26,894 bases of DNA from Candidatus Woesearchaeota archaeon (GCA_019322375.1 JAHWIP010000065.1:1-26894); one strand, 5' to 3'. Counted from the stretch's first letter, positions 6,342 through 13,410 are shown. Notes: generated by a model not told the origin, from the sequence alone. Made by a program: numbers and translations.

Positions 6342-8768
6342 TTGGACAAAGAGAATGCTTTTATTCTGTGGTTTGACCAGATACGTATTGAGGACACTCC
6401 ATTAGTAGGAGGCAAGAATTCTTCTCTTGGAGAGATGTACACCCAGCTCACAAGCAAAGGAGTTAATGTTCCTAATGGGTTTGCAATAACTGCAAAAGCT
6501 TATTTTTATCTTTTAGAAAAAGCTGGCATTAAGGAGGAGATGGAGAAGTTATTAACAGGGCTTAATCCTAGGAATATTCATGATTTACAAGATAGAGGGC
6601 ATAAAATCAGGGTTTTGATTAGAACTGCTGAGATTCCTGATGATTTAAAAACAGAAATAGTTGAGGCTTACAAGAGCCTGTGCGCAACTTATAATCCTGA
6701 AAAAAATGATATTGATGTGGCAGTGCGAAGCAGTGCAACAGCAGAAGACCTGCCAGATGCCAGCTTTGCAGGACAGCAAGAAACTTATCTTAATGTTAAA
6801 GGAGAACACCAGTTATTAGAGGCTTGTAAGAAGTGCTTTGCAAGCTTGTTCACTAACAGAGCAATCAGCTATCGAGAAGACAAAGGCTTTGACCATTTTA
6901 AAATAGGCTTGAGCATTGGTGTGCAGAAAATGGTTCGCTCTGACAAAGCCTGCTCAGGAGTGATGTTCAGCATTGACACAGAATCAGGTTTTAGAGATGT
7001 AGTCTTAATTAATGCTTCTTATGGCTTAGGAGAGAACATTGTGCAGGGAGTTGTTAATCCTGATGAGTTCATAGTTTTCAAGCCAACCCTTAAAAAAAAT
7101 TTTAAGCCAATTATTGGCAAAAGGCTTGGTTCTAAAGAGATAAAAATGATTTATGACACTCATGGCAATAAGAGCACCAGGAATGTACAGGTTTCTTCTG
7201 AGGACAGAAAAAGGTTTGTGCTTAGTAATAATGAAATCCTGACCCTTGCAAAATGGGCTTGTATTGTGGAAGAGCATTACTCTGAAAAAGCAGGGCATCA
7301 CAAGCCAATGGATTTGGAATGGGCAAAGGACGGCATTACCAGGCAGTTGTTCGTAGTGCAGGCAAGGCCAGAGACTGTTCATTCTCTTAAGGACATGACC
7401 AAATTGGTGCAGTATGTTCTTAAAGAGCAGGGAAATCTATTAGTAAAAGGAGAGTCTGTTGGGGAAAAGATAGGGCAAGGAAAAGTAAGAGTGATAGAGG
7501 ATGTTCATAACATTCACCAGTTCAGAGAAGGAGAAGTGCTGGTAACAGACATGACAGACCCTGACTGGGAGCCAATCATGAAAATAGCAGGAGCAATAGT
7601 GACTAATCGCGGAGGCAGGACATGCCATGCAGCTATTGTATCCAGAGAACTAGGAATACCATGCATAGTAGGAACAGAGCATGCAACAGAGAACCTGCAT
7701 GATGGCCAGGAAGTGACTATTGATTGTAGCCAAGGAGCACAAGGCCTGGTTTACCAGGGATTATTAAAATATGAGAAAGTAGAGCATGACCTTGGCTCAA
7801 TGCCCAAGACCAAGACCAAGATAATGATGAATGTTGCTAATCCAAGCAAGGCATTTGAAGAAAGCTTTATACCAAATGAAGGAGTAGGCCTGGCAAGAGA
7901 AGAATTTATTATTAACTCTGAGATAAAGATACACCCTCTTGCATTAATCAAGTTTAATGAGATTGAAGATAAAAAACTAAGAGTAAAGATTAATGCTTTA
8001 ACAGGAGGCTATGATGATAAAGAAGAATTCTTTATTAACAAGCTGGCAAGAGGCATAGGCAGGATAGCAGCTGCTTTTTATCCAAAACCAGTCATTGTAA
8101 GGATGAGTGATTTTAAGAGCAATGAATATGCCAATCTAATAGGAGGGCACTTGTTTGAGCCAGAAGAAGACAATCCAATGATAGGATGGAGAGGAGCCTC
8201 AAGATACTACAGCGAGAAGTACAAGGAAGGCTTTGCTCTTGAATGCAAAGCAATGCTAAAAGCAAGGAATGAATTTGGACTAACCAATATAAAATTAATG
8301 ATACCTTTCTGCAGGACAGTAGAAGAAGCAAGAAAAGTAATACAAGTAATGAAAGAGAACAGCTTGGTGCAGGGAGAGAATGGCTTGGAAGTTTATGGCA
8401 TGTGCGAGATACCCAGTAATGTGATACTGGCAGAGGAATTTTTAGATATATTTGACGGCTTTTCAATCGGCAGCAATGACTTAACCCAGCTAACCCTTGG
8501 GTTGGACAGGGATTCAGAGCTGGTAAACGAGATATATGATGAAAGAAATGAGGCAGTGAAGAAACTTCTAAAGGAAGTAATATCAGTAGCAAACAAAAAA
8601 GGCAAGTACATCGGATTCTGTGGCCAAGCAATTTCGGATTTTGTTGAAATGGCTGAATTTGTTGTAGAAGCAGGAATACACAGCCTGAGTTTAAACCCAG
8701 ACACTGTTATTAAAACAACATTAGCAGTAGCTGAAGTAGAGAAAAAATTAGGGATAAATCCCGAATAA
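6342..8768 (+). CDS. ppsA: Phosphoenolpyruvate synthase
   Basis: An 808-residue cytosolic enzyme that makes PEP from pyruvate and ATP, giving AMP and phosphate; it links pyruvate to gluconeogenesis. The order is an N-terminal ATP-grasp domain (V-G-G-K-N-S-S-L-G-E-M near 22; R-S-S-A-T-A-E-D-L-P near 130), the swivelling phosphohistidine domain with G-G-R-T-C-H429-A-A-I-V-S-R-E, and a C-terminal TIM barrel with G-S-N-D-L-T-Q and the catalytic F-C760-G-Q-A. Length and motifs are normal. The phosphohistidine site, a known intein target in other archaea, is uninterrupted here. The last 18 codons (8712-8768) are matched by a relic copy at 9878-9928 beyond the LAGLIDADG gene, so the present C-terminus may have been brought in by that element. 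The start is TTG with a GAGGTGA ribosome site. Confidence 0.96.
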   Translation: MDKENAFILWFDQIRIEDTPLVGGKNSSLGEMYTQLTSKGVNVPNGFAITAKAYFYLLEKAGIKEEMEKLLTGLNPRNIHDLQDRGHKIRVLIRTAEIPDDLKTEIVEAYKSLCATYNPEKNDIDVAVRSSATAEDLPDASFAGQQETYLNVKGEHQLLEACKKCFASLFTNRAISYREDKGFDHFKIGLSIGVQKMVRSDKACSGVMFSIDTESGFRDVVLINASYGLGENIVQGVVNPDEFIVFKPTLKKNFKPIIGKRLGSKEIKMIYDTHGNKSTRNVQVSSEDRKRFVLSNNEILTLAKWACIVEEHYSEKAGHHKPMDLEWAKDGITRQLFVVQARPETVHSLKDMTKLVQYVLKEQGNLLVKGESVGEKIGQGKVRVIEDVHNIHQFREGEVLVTDMTDPDWEPIMKIAGAIVTNRGGRTCHAAIVSRELGIPCIVGTEHATENLHDGQEVTIDCSQGAQGLVYQGLLKYEKVEHDLGSMPKTKTKIMMNVANPSKAFEESFIPNEGVGLAREEFIINSEIKIHPLALIKFNEIEDKKLRVKINALTGGYDDKEEFFINKLARGIGRIAAAFYPKPVIVRMSDFKSNEYANLIGGHLFEPEEDNPMIGWRGASRYYSEKYKEGFALECKAMLKARNEFGLTNIKLMIPFCRTVEEARKVIQVMKENSLVQGENGLEVYGMCEIPSNVILAEEFLDIFDGFSIGSNDLTQLTLGLDRDSELVNEIYDERNEAVKKLLKEVISVANKKGKYIGFCGQAISDFVEMAEFVVEAGIHSLSLNPDTVIKTTLAVAEVEKKLGINPE

Positions 8769-8774
8769 TATTCG
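8762..8774 (+). repeat. Short hairpin over the ppsA stop codon
   Basis: CGAAT and ATTCG pair perfectly around a three-base loop, and the stop codon lies in the structure. A T-rich stretch begins some 45 bases later (8817-8842) and could end ppsA transcription. The stem is short, so this may be chance. Confidence 0.3.
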
Positions 8775-8800
8775 TATTCCACTGGACATCTTGACGTAGA

Positions 8801-8812
8801 GTATTTAAATAC
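8801..8812 (+). promoter_or_regulatory. Palindromic TATA-like box of the LAGLIDADG gene
   Basis: GTATTTAAATAC is a perfect 12-base palindrome centred about 64 bases before the start codon. Transcription would begin near 8833, giving a leader of about 38 bases that holds the start-codon hairpin. The box shows that the endonuclease gene need not rely on ppsA transcription. Confidence 0.45.
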
Positions 8813-8838
8813 CAATATTATTTTTGTTTTCGTTCTTT

Positions 8839-8872
8839 ATTTTAAATCCCAAAAGAGCGGAGGATTTAAAAT
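8839..8872 (+). promoter_or_regulatory. Hairpin burying the ribosome site and start codon of the LAGLIDADG gene
   Basis: ATTTTAAATCC (8839-8849) and GGATTTAAAAT (8862-8872) are perfect 11-base inverted repeats around a 12-base loop. The right arm contains half of the GGAGG ribosome site (8859-8863) and the first two bases of the ATG at 8871. In RNA the stem would hide the start; in DNA the arms could be an operator. Either would keep endonuclease output low. Confidence 0.55.
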
Positions 8873-9878
8873 GAACTCAACAAAAATAATAACCTTTGAT
8901 TACTTAAAAAATAATTGTCTTGTCCATGCGAAAGTAAGCAAGATATTTAAACAAAGGATTAAGAATAAAATTTTAGAGAAATATGGTTCTCTTAATAAAT
9001 ATGCTAACAAACACTTAAAAATATGTCCGAATACGATAGGATTAGAGTTTAGACACAACAAATACTTTAAGTTTAAGCGCTTGTTGAGAGTAATTAAGGA
9101 TGTTAATGTTCTTGAAGAAGAGCTTTACAATGATATATCTGCTTTTTTTGCTAGAGGATCACACTCGTTTAGAGAATTAATCTTGAATAAAGAAATCCTT
9201 GTAGATGAATTTTTTGTAGAAGGATATGCCTTATACCTTGCTGAAGGAGACACTGGTTTTAGCGGGAAAACCAAACCAAGAAAATTTAGGTTTACAAATT
9301 CAGAAATTAATGTTATTAATCATATGATTCGCTGGATAAAAACTTATTTTCCTAACAATGATTTTTATGTTAATGTAATAACTCCCAATGGCAAGCACAT
9401 AAATTTTGATGGGATAAGAAAAAGTTTAGAAATAGATAAAGTAAATTTGAAAGAAGGCTATTATAATAAGGTTATTAAATACATAATAAACCTTAACCAG
9501 ACTATACTCATTGATTTAATTCTGGCAATTGAACCCAAAATCAAAGAACTTTGCAGACATGACAAGAAACTAGCAGCAGCTTATATTCGAGGCATGATGA
9601 TAGGTGAAGGAACTGCTTATTTTAACAGAAGCAGATATGTTCGAATTGAGATGAGAAATGAAAAAGAAATAAAATATCTTCATGAATTATTCAAATTATT
9701 AGGTTATGATTGTAAGCCTTCTTTAAGGTCAGAAAGACACAATATGTGGAGCATATATATAGGAGCAAAACAATTAGCGAAATTCCACAGAGAAATAGGT
9801 TTTGGAGTTCATAAGAAAAGACAGAAAACATTAGAGAAAGGGGTTAATAAGAGGCTGAGAGTTAATCAGTATTGTTAA
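8871..9878 (+). CDS. Free-standing LAGLIDADG homing endonuclease
   Basis: A 335-residue basic protein. Two LAGLIDADG helices are visible: G-Y-A-L-Y-L-A-E-G-D (about residues 118-127) and A-Y-I-R-G-M-M-I-G-E-G (about 237-247), each with its acidic catalytic residue. They are about 120 residues apart, as in single-chain enzymes with two repeats. Residues 40-80 (Y-G-S-L-N-K-Y-A-N-K ... F-K-R-L-L-R-V-I) look like a DNA-binding helix-turn-helix; this is inference. There are no intein splicing blocks at either end, and the gene has its own ATG, GGAGG ribosome site and TATA-like box, so it is a stand-alone protein. It lies between ppsA and a relic of a ppsA 3' end, and its stop codon lies at the junction with that relic, implying insertion at the ppsA terminus. 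Codon use is more AT-rich than in ppsA. Confidence 0.9.
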   Translation: MNSTKIITFDYLKNNCLVHAKVSKIFKQRIKNKILEKYGSLNKYANKHLKICPNTIGLEFRHNKYFKFKRLLRVIKDVNVLEEELYNDISAFFARGSHSFRELILNKEILVDEFFVEGYALYLAEGDTGFSGKTKPRKFRFTNSEINVINHMIRWIKTYFPNNDFYVNVITPNGKHINFDGIRKSLEIDKVNLKEGYYNKVIKYIINLNQTILIDLILAIEPKIKELCRHDKKLAAAYIRGMMIGEGTAYFNRSRYVRIEMRNEKEIKYLHELFKLLGYDCKPSLRSERHNMWSIYIGAKQLAKFHREIGFGVHKKRQKTLEKGVNKRLRVNQYC

Positions 9879-9928
9879 AAACAACCCTTAAAATAGCAGA
9901 GAAAGAAAAGCAGTTAGGGATAAGTTAA
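9875..9928 (+). pseudogene. Displaced 3' end of ppsA (17-codon relic)
   Basis: The frame at 9878 reads K-T-T-L-K-I-A-E-K-E-K-Q-L-G-I-S-stop. The end of intact ppsA (from 8712) reads K-T-T-L-A-V-A-E-V-E-K-K-L-G-I-N-P-E-stop. Eleven of the first 15 residues are identical with no gap, and the 10-base run TTAGGGATAA is shared (8748-8757 and 9914-9923). The relic has no start and begins where the LAGLIDADG gene ends. It appears to be the original ppsA terminus, cut off by the insertion. Its stop overlaps the stop of the convergent beta-barrel gene. Confidence 0.8.
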
Positions 9929-10665
9929 AAATTCCACCTGAGCTGTAAACCAACATCTTTCTTTTTTGGAATATTATTGCTTGATATACTCATATCACCT
10001 ACAAGTTCAATATGTACAGCTCTTGAGAAAGTGTACCTTAAAACAGACCTTAAATTTAACAAATAGTCAGAATTATCTTTTCTTAAAACAGTAACTCCTG
10101 CAACTCCTCTTATTTTACTTGTGAGTTTTCCTCCGCTTACCATACCAACATATAATTCATTTGGCGGGTTAATTCCTTGATTGTTTTTTCCTGTGAATGC
10201 ATATTGTAGTGCAAGGTCTACTTCAAATTTCTTGTTATCATTCAGATATGTTGCCAGCACACCAATCTTTTCATCAAATCTTTGATTACTTAATTCTCCT
10301 GTTGGAAGAGTGATGGCAGCATAAGGAAGAAAATAAAAGTTTCCTGAAGTAAATTGAGGGCCTCCGCCTAGCGTGATATCTGTGGTTCCTTTGCCAGAAG
10401 AACCCCATTTATACGAAGCAATTGCAAATCCCCACTTTGTATTATCCCAGCATTTAAAGAAAAGAGTGTTTGTCAGTGATTCAAGACCTTGTTGGTTTTT
10501 TAGATAAAAAACTCTTTCATCAATCTGCCAGTTAGTAGGGCCTCTCATTCCTTTAGAGATGTCATCTGCATTGACAACACTTGGTGTAAATGCTTTTAAT
10601 AAAGCACAGGCTGCTGCTATTGCAGAGTATTTCTTTATTCTATTGCTTATCTTATGAATAATCAT
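9925..10665 (-). CDS. Exported beta-barrel-like protein with an outer-membrane C-terminal signal
   Basis: A 246-residue protein. It starts with a basic n-region and a hydrophobic run (about residues 14-28) and a V-V-N-A / D-D junction, a plausible signal peptidase I site after residue 33. The mature part alternates polar and hydrophobic residues in strands separated by turns, contains L-P-T-G-E near residue 116, and ends V-G-L-Q-L-R-W-N-F. Positions -1, -3, -5, -7 and -9 from the end are F, W, L, L, V, the pattern that the bacterial BAM machinery reads. The overall look is that of bacterial outer-membrane barrels of the MetA-pathway/transporter type. Its ATG lies 14 bases inside the end of the radical SAM gene, so translation is coupled. 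A barrel is unexpected in an archaeon. Alternatives are a secreted beta-rich surface protein, or a bacterial gene acquired laterally. Confidence 0.65.
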   Translation of the reverse strand: MIIHKISNRIKKYSAIAAACALLKAFTPSVVNADDISKGMRGPTNWQIDERVFYLKNQQGLESLTNTLFFKCWDNTKWGFAIASYKWGSSGKGTTDITLGGGPQFTSGNFYFLPYAAITLPTGELSNQRFDEKIGVLATYLNDNKKFEVDLALQYAFTGKNNQGINPPNELYVGMVSGGKLTSKIRGVAGVTVLRKDNSDYLLNLRSVLRYTFSRAVHIELVGDMSISSNNIPKKKDVGLQLRWNF

Positions 10666-12121
10666 TTTTTATATCAGAGAATTCAACTCCTTTTGGAATT
10701 ATTTTGAACATTTCTTCTCTTGCATCTATTAATTCGCTGTAAGATGGTCTTTCTTCGTACTTTCCTCCTTTTGGCATCAGATGAGCTACTTCTTGGAACA
10801 AAGGCATTAACAGATTCATTTCAAAAATATCATTAACTTTCAATTCATCAGCTAAAGCAGGATTTACTTGGCTTAATGCTTGTATGAATTCCTTAAAATA
10901 AGGAGAACCAGGCAGCGGATAAACAGGTTGAGACAATAAGGATTTTATATTCCCTATTTGAGAGAGCTGCCTGGTGAATTGAATGGTTTCTTCCAGGGTT
11001 TTTCTTGTTTCTCCTGGGGTTCCAAGAACAAATGTTGCTGAAATAATCTCAATTCCCTTTTCAGCAAGATTATATGTTGCTTTTAGCATGTCTTTTTTTG
11101 TCTCATGCTTTCTCATTAACTTTAAGATTTTATCACTCCCGCTTTCATACCCTAAAAGCACAGAAATGTTTCCTAATTCATCCAACAAATCAACATTCTT
11201 TTTTTCCAGAAGCCTGTCTGCTCTTGAAAAAAGATACCATGCTGCCGGATCTTTGCCTGTTTTTTCTTTTACATCTTTAACAATCTTAACAACATTATTT
11301 ACATGCTCATATGAAGTGAAAAGATTTGGGTCTGTTAGCCATATATGGTCTGCGTTTGTTTGTGTCAAAAGGTTTTCTAGTGATTTTTCAAACACATTAT
11401 CAGGGATTTTTACTATTCCCTTTGGAATGCAGCAGAACTTGCATGCCTGGTCGCATCCTATCTGCGTCATTATAGGCATGGATATTGATGCTTGGCTTAG
11501 TTTTCCTATTTTCTTTAGTTTTACACCGTATTTGCTTGGAGCATTAGCTTCTCTTAATATTGAGTAGTCAAATGCCTGTTTATCATCATATACCCTCTCA
11601 AAATGATAGTTGCCTCTTTTTTCTACATTCTTTAGTATCTCTTCTATTCTTGTTTCCTTTTGTAATATATTTCCAATAAAATCTCTTGTACGATAGCTTA
11701 TACCTCCAAAACGTTCATAGTCATTTACTAATCCCAGGAAACCATACTCTCCAAATCCATAAATCAGGTGGTCAAAAGGCCTTTGTGAAAGGAGCATTTT
11801 ATTATAAATCTGCAAAGTCGCATTTGTTGCATGTGTCCCCCCTAACACTACAATTGCATTGTTCTCCTTTGCTGTTTTACCTATTTCTATTGCGCTTTTG
11901 TACCCATATGTCAAGGCGCTAATGCCTACTATGTCTGGCTTTTCTTTTTTTATCCATTCCTTCACATTTTCTGTTGAGAGTATGTTTGCATCAAGGAAAT
12001 GTGTTTTTTCTTTTACTTTTTCAGGAAGCACTGAGACTAGTGAAATAACTCCTATCGGCGGCACCATTTCAAAATTATAGTATCCTATATCTGAGGCTGA
12101 ATATGTGAGTAATATTTTCAT
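10652..12121 (-). CDS. B12-binding-domain radical SAM protein
   Basis: A 489-residue enzyme of the cobalamin-dependent radical SAM class (as in P-methylases, C-methylases and BchE-like enzymes). Residues 1-150 form a Rossmann-like B12 domain ending in L-G-G-T-H-A-T-N-A (93-101). The usual D-x-H-x-x-G lower-ligand motif is not seen; L-D-A-N46 is at the expected place, so cobalamin may bind without a histidine ligand, as reported for some members. The radical SAM core starts at I-G-C223-D-Q-A-C227-K-F-C230, binding the 4Fe-4S cluster and SAM. It continues with G-Y-E-S-G-S and V-L-G-T-P-G-E-T. The substrate is unknown. The ATG has a GGTGA ribosome site just upstream, and the gene is the first of a two-gene unit with the beta-barrel-like protein. 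It shares its upstream region, including a perfect palindrome, with a divergent TrmB-like regulator. Confidence 0.9.
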   Translation of the reverse strand: MKILLTYSASDIGYYNFEMVPPIGVISLVSVLPEKVKEKTHFLDANILSTENVKEWIKKEKPDIVGISALTYGYKSAIEIGKTAKENNAIVVLGGTHATNATLQIYNKMLLSQRPFDHLIYGFGEYGFLGLVNDYERFGGISYRTRDFIGNILQKETRIEEILKNVEKRGNYHFERVYDDKQAFDYSILREANAPSKYGVKLKKIGKLSQASISMPIMTQIGCDQACKFCCIPKGIVKIPDNVFEKSLENLLTQTNADHIWLTDPNLFTSYEHVNNVVKIVKDVKEKTGKDPAAWYLFSRADRLLEKKNVDLLDELGNISVLLGYESGSDKILKLMRKHETKKDMLKATYNLAEKGIEIISATFVLGTPGETRKTLEETIQFTRQLSQIGNIKSLLSQPVYPLPGSPYFKEFIQALSQVNPALADELKVNDIFEMNLLMPLFQEVAHLMPKGGKYEERPSYSELIDAREEMFKIIPKGVEFSDIKNDYS

Positions 12122-12160
12122 TTCACCACTGCGAAATGTCCGGCCTCTTTTAAAGCTATG

Positions 12161-12179
12161 TGGTATTGTTACAATACCA
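12161..12179. promoter_or_regulatory. Perfect palindromic operator between the radical SAM and TrmB-like genes
   Basis: TGGTATTGTTACAATACCA is an 8-base inverted repeat around TTA. It ends one base before the TATA-like box of the TrmB-like gene and lies just upstream of the CTTTAAAAG box that could serve the radical SAM gene on -. Its position suits a site bound by the neighbouring regulator, controlling itself and the divergent operon. The assignment to that protein is inference. Confidence 0.6.
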
Positions 12180-12180
12180 T

Positions 12181-12190
12181 AATATTTAAA
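12181..12190 (+). promoter_or_regulatory. TATA-like box of the TrmB-like gene
   Basis: AATATTTAAA is centred about 29 bases before the ATG at 12215, the spacing of a leaderless archaeal message. It directly follows the palindrome at 12161-12179, so a protein bound there could block or assist promoter recognition. Confidence 0.5.
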
Positions 12191-12214
12191 TAAGCCTTGT
12201 GCTTAACTTTATGC

Positions 12215-12955
12215 ATGTCCATAGAAGTACTAAGAAAAGTAGGATTATCAGAAGGAGAAATCAGGATATACAATGCCTTATTAGAGCTTGGCTCATCAAC
12301 CACAAATAAAATCCATGAGAAAACAGGCATTGAAAGAAGAAACATATATGATATTCTTAATAAACTAATAGAAAGAGGTTTAGTATCCTACACTACAGAA
12401 AACCGAAGACGCTTTTTTCAGACAACCCACCCCAAGAAAATAGCTGGATACATAGACGAACAAAAACATGATTTAGAAAGAATCAAAGAGGAAGTAGAAA
12501 AAGAAATTCCTGTTCTAACAAAAAAATATGAATTTAAACATATAGAAATAAGAGCAGAAGTATATAGAGGATTGGAGGGAATAAAAGCAGTTTTTGAAGA
12601 CATACTCAACTATAAAAAAGCTCATTTTATAGGCGGAGGAGGATACATAGCTGATAAACTGCCTTTTTTCTGGAGTGGCTATAACAAGAGAAGAATAAAA
12701 GCAAAATCAGAATGGTATAACCTTGCGCTAAAAGAGTTAAGAAAACACCTAATCACAAAAGAAAAAATAATGCACACAAAGTATCTTCCAAAAGAATTCA
12801 GCGGAAACCCCACAGTTGTTTTTATATACGGAAACAAGATTGCAAATGTACTCTGGGGAAAAGAATTCTTTGCATTTGTGATAGAAAGCAAAGAGATAGC
12901 AGACAGCTATAGAAGATATCATAAGTATCTGTGGGAGAATGTTGCTAAGAGTTAA
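12215..12955 (+). CDS. TrmB-family transcriptional regulator
   Basis: A 246-residue DNA-binding protein. Residues 1-70 form a TrmB-type winged helix: L-S-E-G-E-I-R-I-Y-N-A-L-L-E-L-G, then recognition helix R-R-N-I-Y-D-I-L-N-K-L, then wing G-L-V-S-Y. A basic/acidic coiled-coil linker follows (about 80-110), then a C-terminal domain starting V-Y-R-G-L-E-G-I-K-A-V, typical of TrmB-family effector domains. It lacks the extra sugar-binding region of full-length TrmB. ATGs at 12211 (out of frame) and 12215 are close; 12215 is in frame. Its frame is open to TTG at 12197, which is less likely because it lies too close to the TATA-like box. It is divergent from the radical SAM/beta-barrel pair, with a palindrome between them, and is probably an autoregulator and regulator of that pair. 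Confidence 0.88.
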   Translation: MSIEVLRKVGLSEGEIRIYNALLELGSSTTNKIHEKTGIERRNIYDILNKLIERGLVSYTTENRRRFFQTTHPKKIAGYIDEQKHDLERIKEEVEKEIPVLTKKYEFKHIEIRAEVYRGLEGIKAVFEDILNYKKAHFIGGGGYIADKLPFFWSGYNKRRIKAKSEWYNLALKELRKHLITKEKIMHTKYLPKEFSGNPTVVFIYGNKIANVLWGKEFFAFVIESKEIADSYRRYHKYLWENVAKS

Positions 12956-12957
12956 TT

Positions 12958-12980
12958 GATTTGTTATTTTTATATTCTTT
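12958..12980 (+). terminator. T-rich terminator after the TrmB-like gene
   Basis: The stretch just after the stop is rich in T runs (TTTGTTATTTTTATATTCTTTT) with no stable hairpin, the usual form of an archaeal terminator. It fills the gap between two convergent genes. Confidence 0.4.
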
Positions 12981-13388
12981 TCACAAAGTTAACAAAAGAA
13001 TTGCAATAGCAGCAAACCCTATGCCAATTGCTTTTGCCACACTTATTTTCTCAGCTAAAAACAGGATTGCTATAAGAGCTGTTACTAAAAAGCTTAAGCC
13101 TCTTAATGTGGTGGCAATGCTTACTTTACCCAGCTGAATAGAAGTAATGAATGCAATAAATGCAAACCCAGCAATAATGCCTGCAACACCTGCATATTGA
13201 AAGCCTTTCAGAGTAATATGTTTTTGTTTTGTAAACAGCCAGAAAACAAAGATAGTAAGAGTCATTAAGATAGATGTAAACAATGTAAGAGAAACAGGGT
13301 CAATGCTTTTGCTGGCAAGCTTATAGATGATAGCGGTTATGCCATAAAGAAACATGGCTACAAATGCCAGTATAAGGTAAAGGTCCAT
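12981..13388 (-). CDS. Single-domain EamA/DMT-type transporter
   Basis: A 135-residue inner-membrane protein with four to five hydrophobic segments (about 3-22, 34-52, 62-85, 93-111 and 116-135). The final L-F-L-A-E-K-I-S segment followed by a glycine-rich helix is the hallmark of the EamA domain in the drug/metabolite transporter superfamily. Full-size members have two such domains (about 300 residues). This is a half-size form that would have to work as a dimer, as small multidrug resistance proteins do. The substrate is unknown. The ATG is placed for a leaderless message from the box at 13411-13420. Confidence 0.82.
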   Translation of the reverse strand: MDLYLILAFVAMFLYGITAIIYKLASKSIDPVSLTLFTSILMTLTIFVFWLFTKQKHITLKGFQYAGVAGIIAGFAFIAFITSIQLGKVSIATTLRGLSFLVTALIAILFLAEKISVAKAIGIGFAAIAILLLTL

Positions 13389-13410
13389 GCAGGCAGGAAA
13401 TATAAAGAGC

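Noticed and set aside
7600..7650. Possible intein at the phosphohistidine site of PEP synthase
   Set aside because: That site carries inteins in some other archaea, but here G-G-R-T-C-H-A-A-I-V-S-R-E is continuous.
8113..8631. Leu/Ser/Cys-rich minus-strand frame of 172 codons inside ppsA
   Set aside because: Opposite-strand shadow of a conserved gene; composition is unlike a real protein.
8871..9878. The LAGLIDADG gene as an intein or a group I intron product
   Set aside because: There are no intein splicing blocks, it has its own promoter-like box, ribosome site and start, and ppsA is complete upstream; I also see no clear group I intron core in the 100 bases before it.
8748..9923. TTAGGGATAA in both ppsA ends resembles the left half of the I-SceI recognition site
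   Set aside because: The bases simply encode the conserved L-G-I residues; nine shared bases with one well-known site are not evidence that this endonuclease cuts there.
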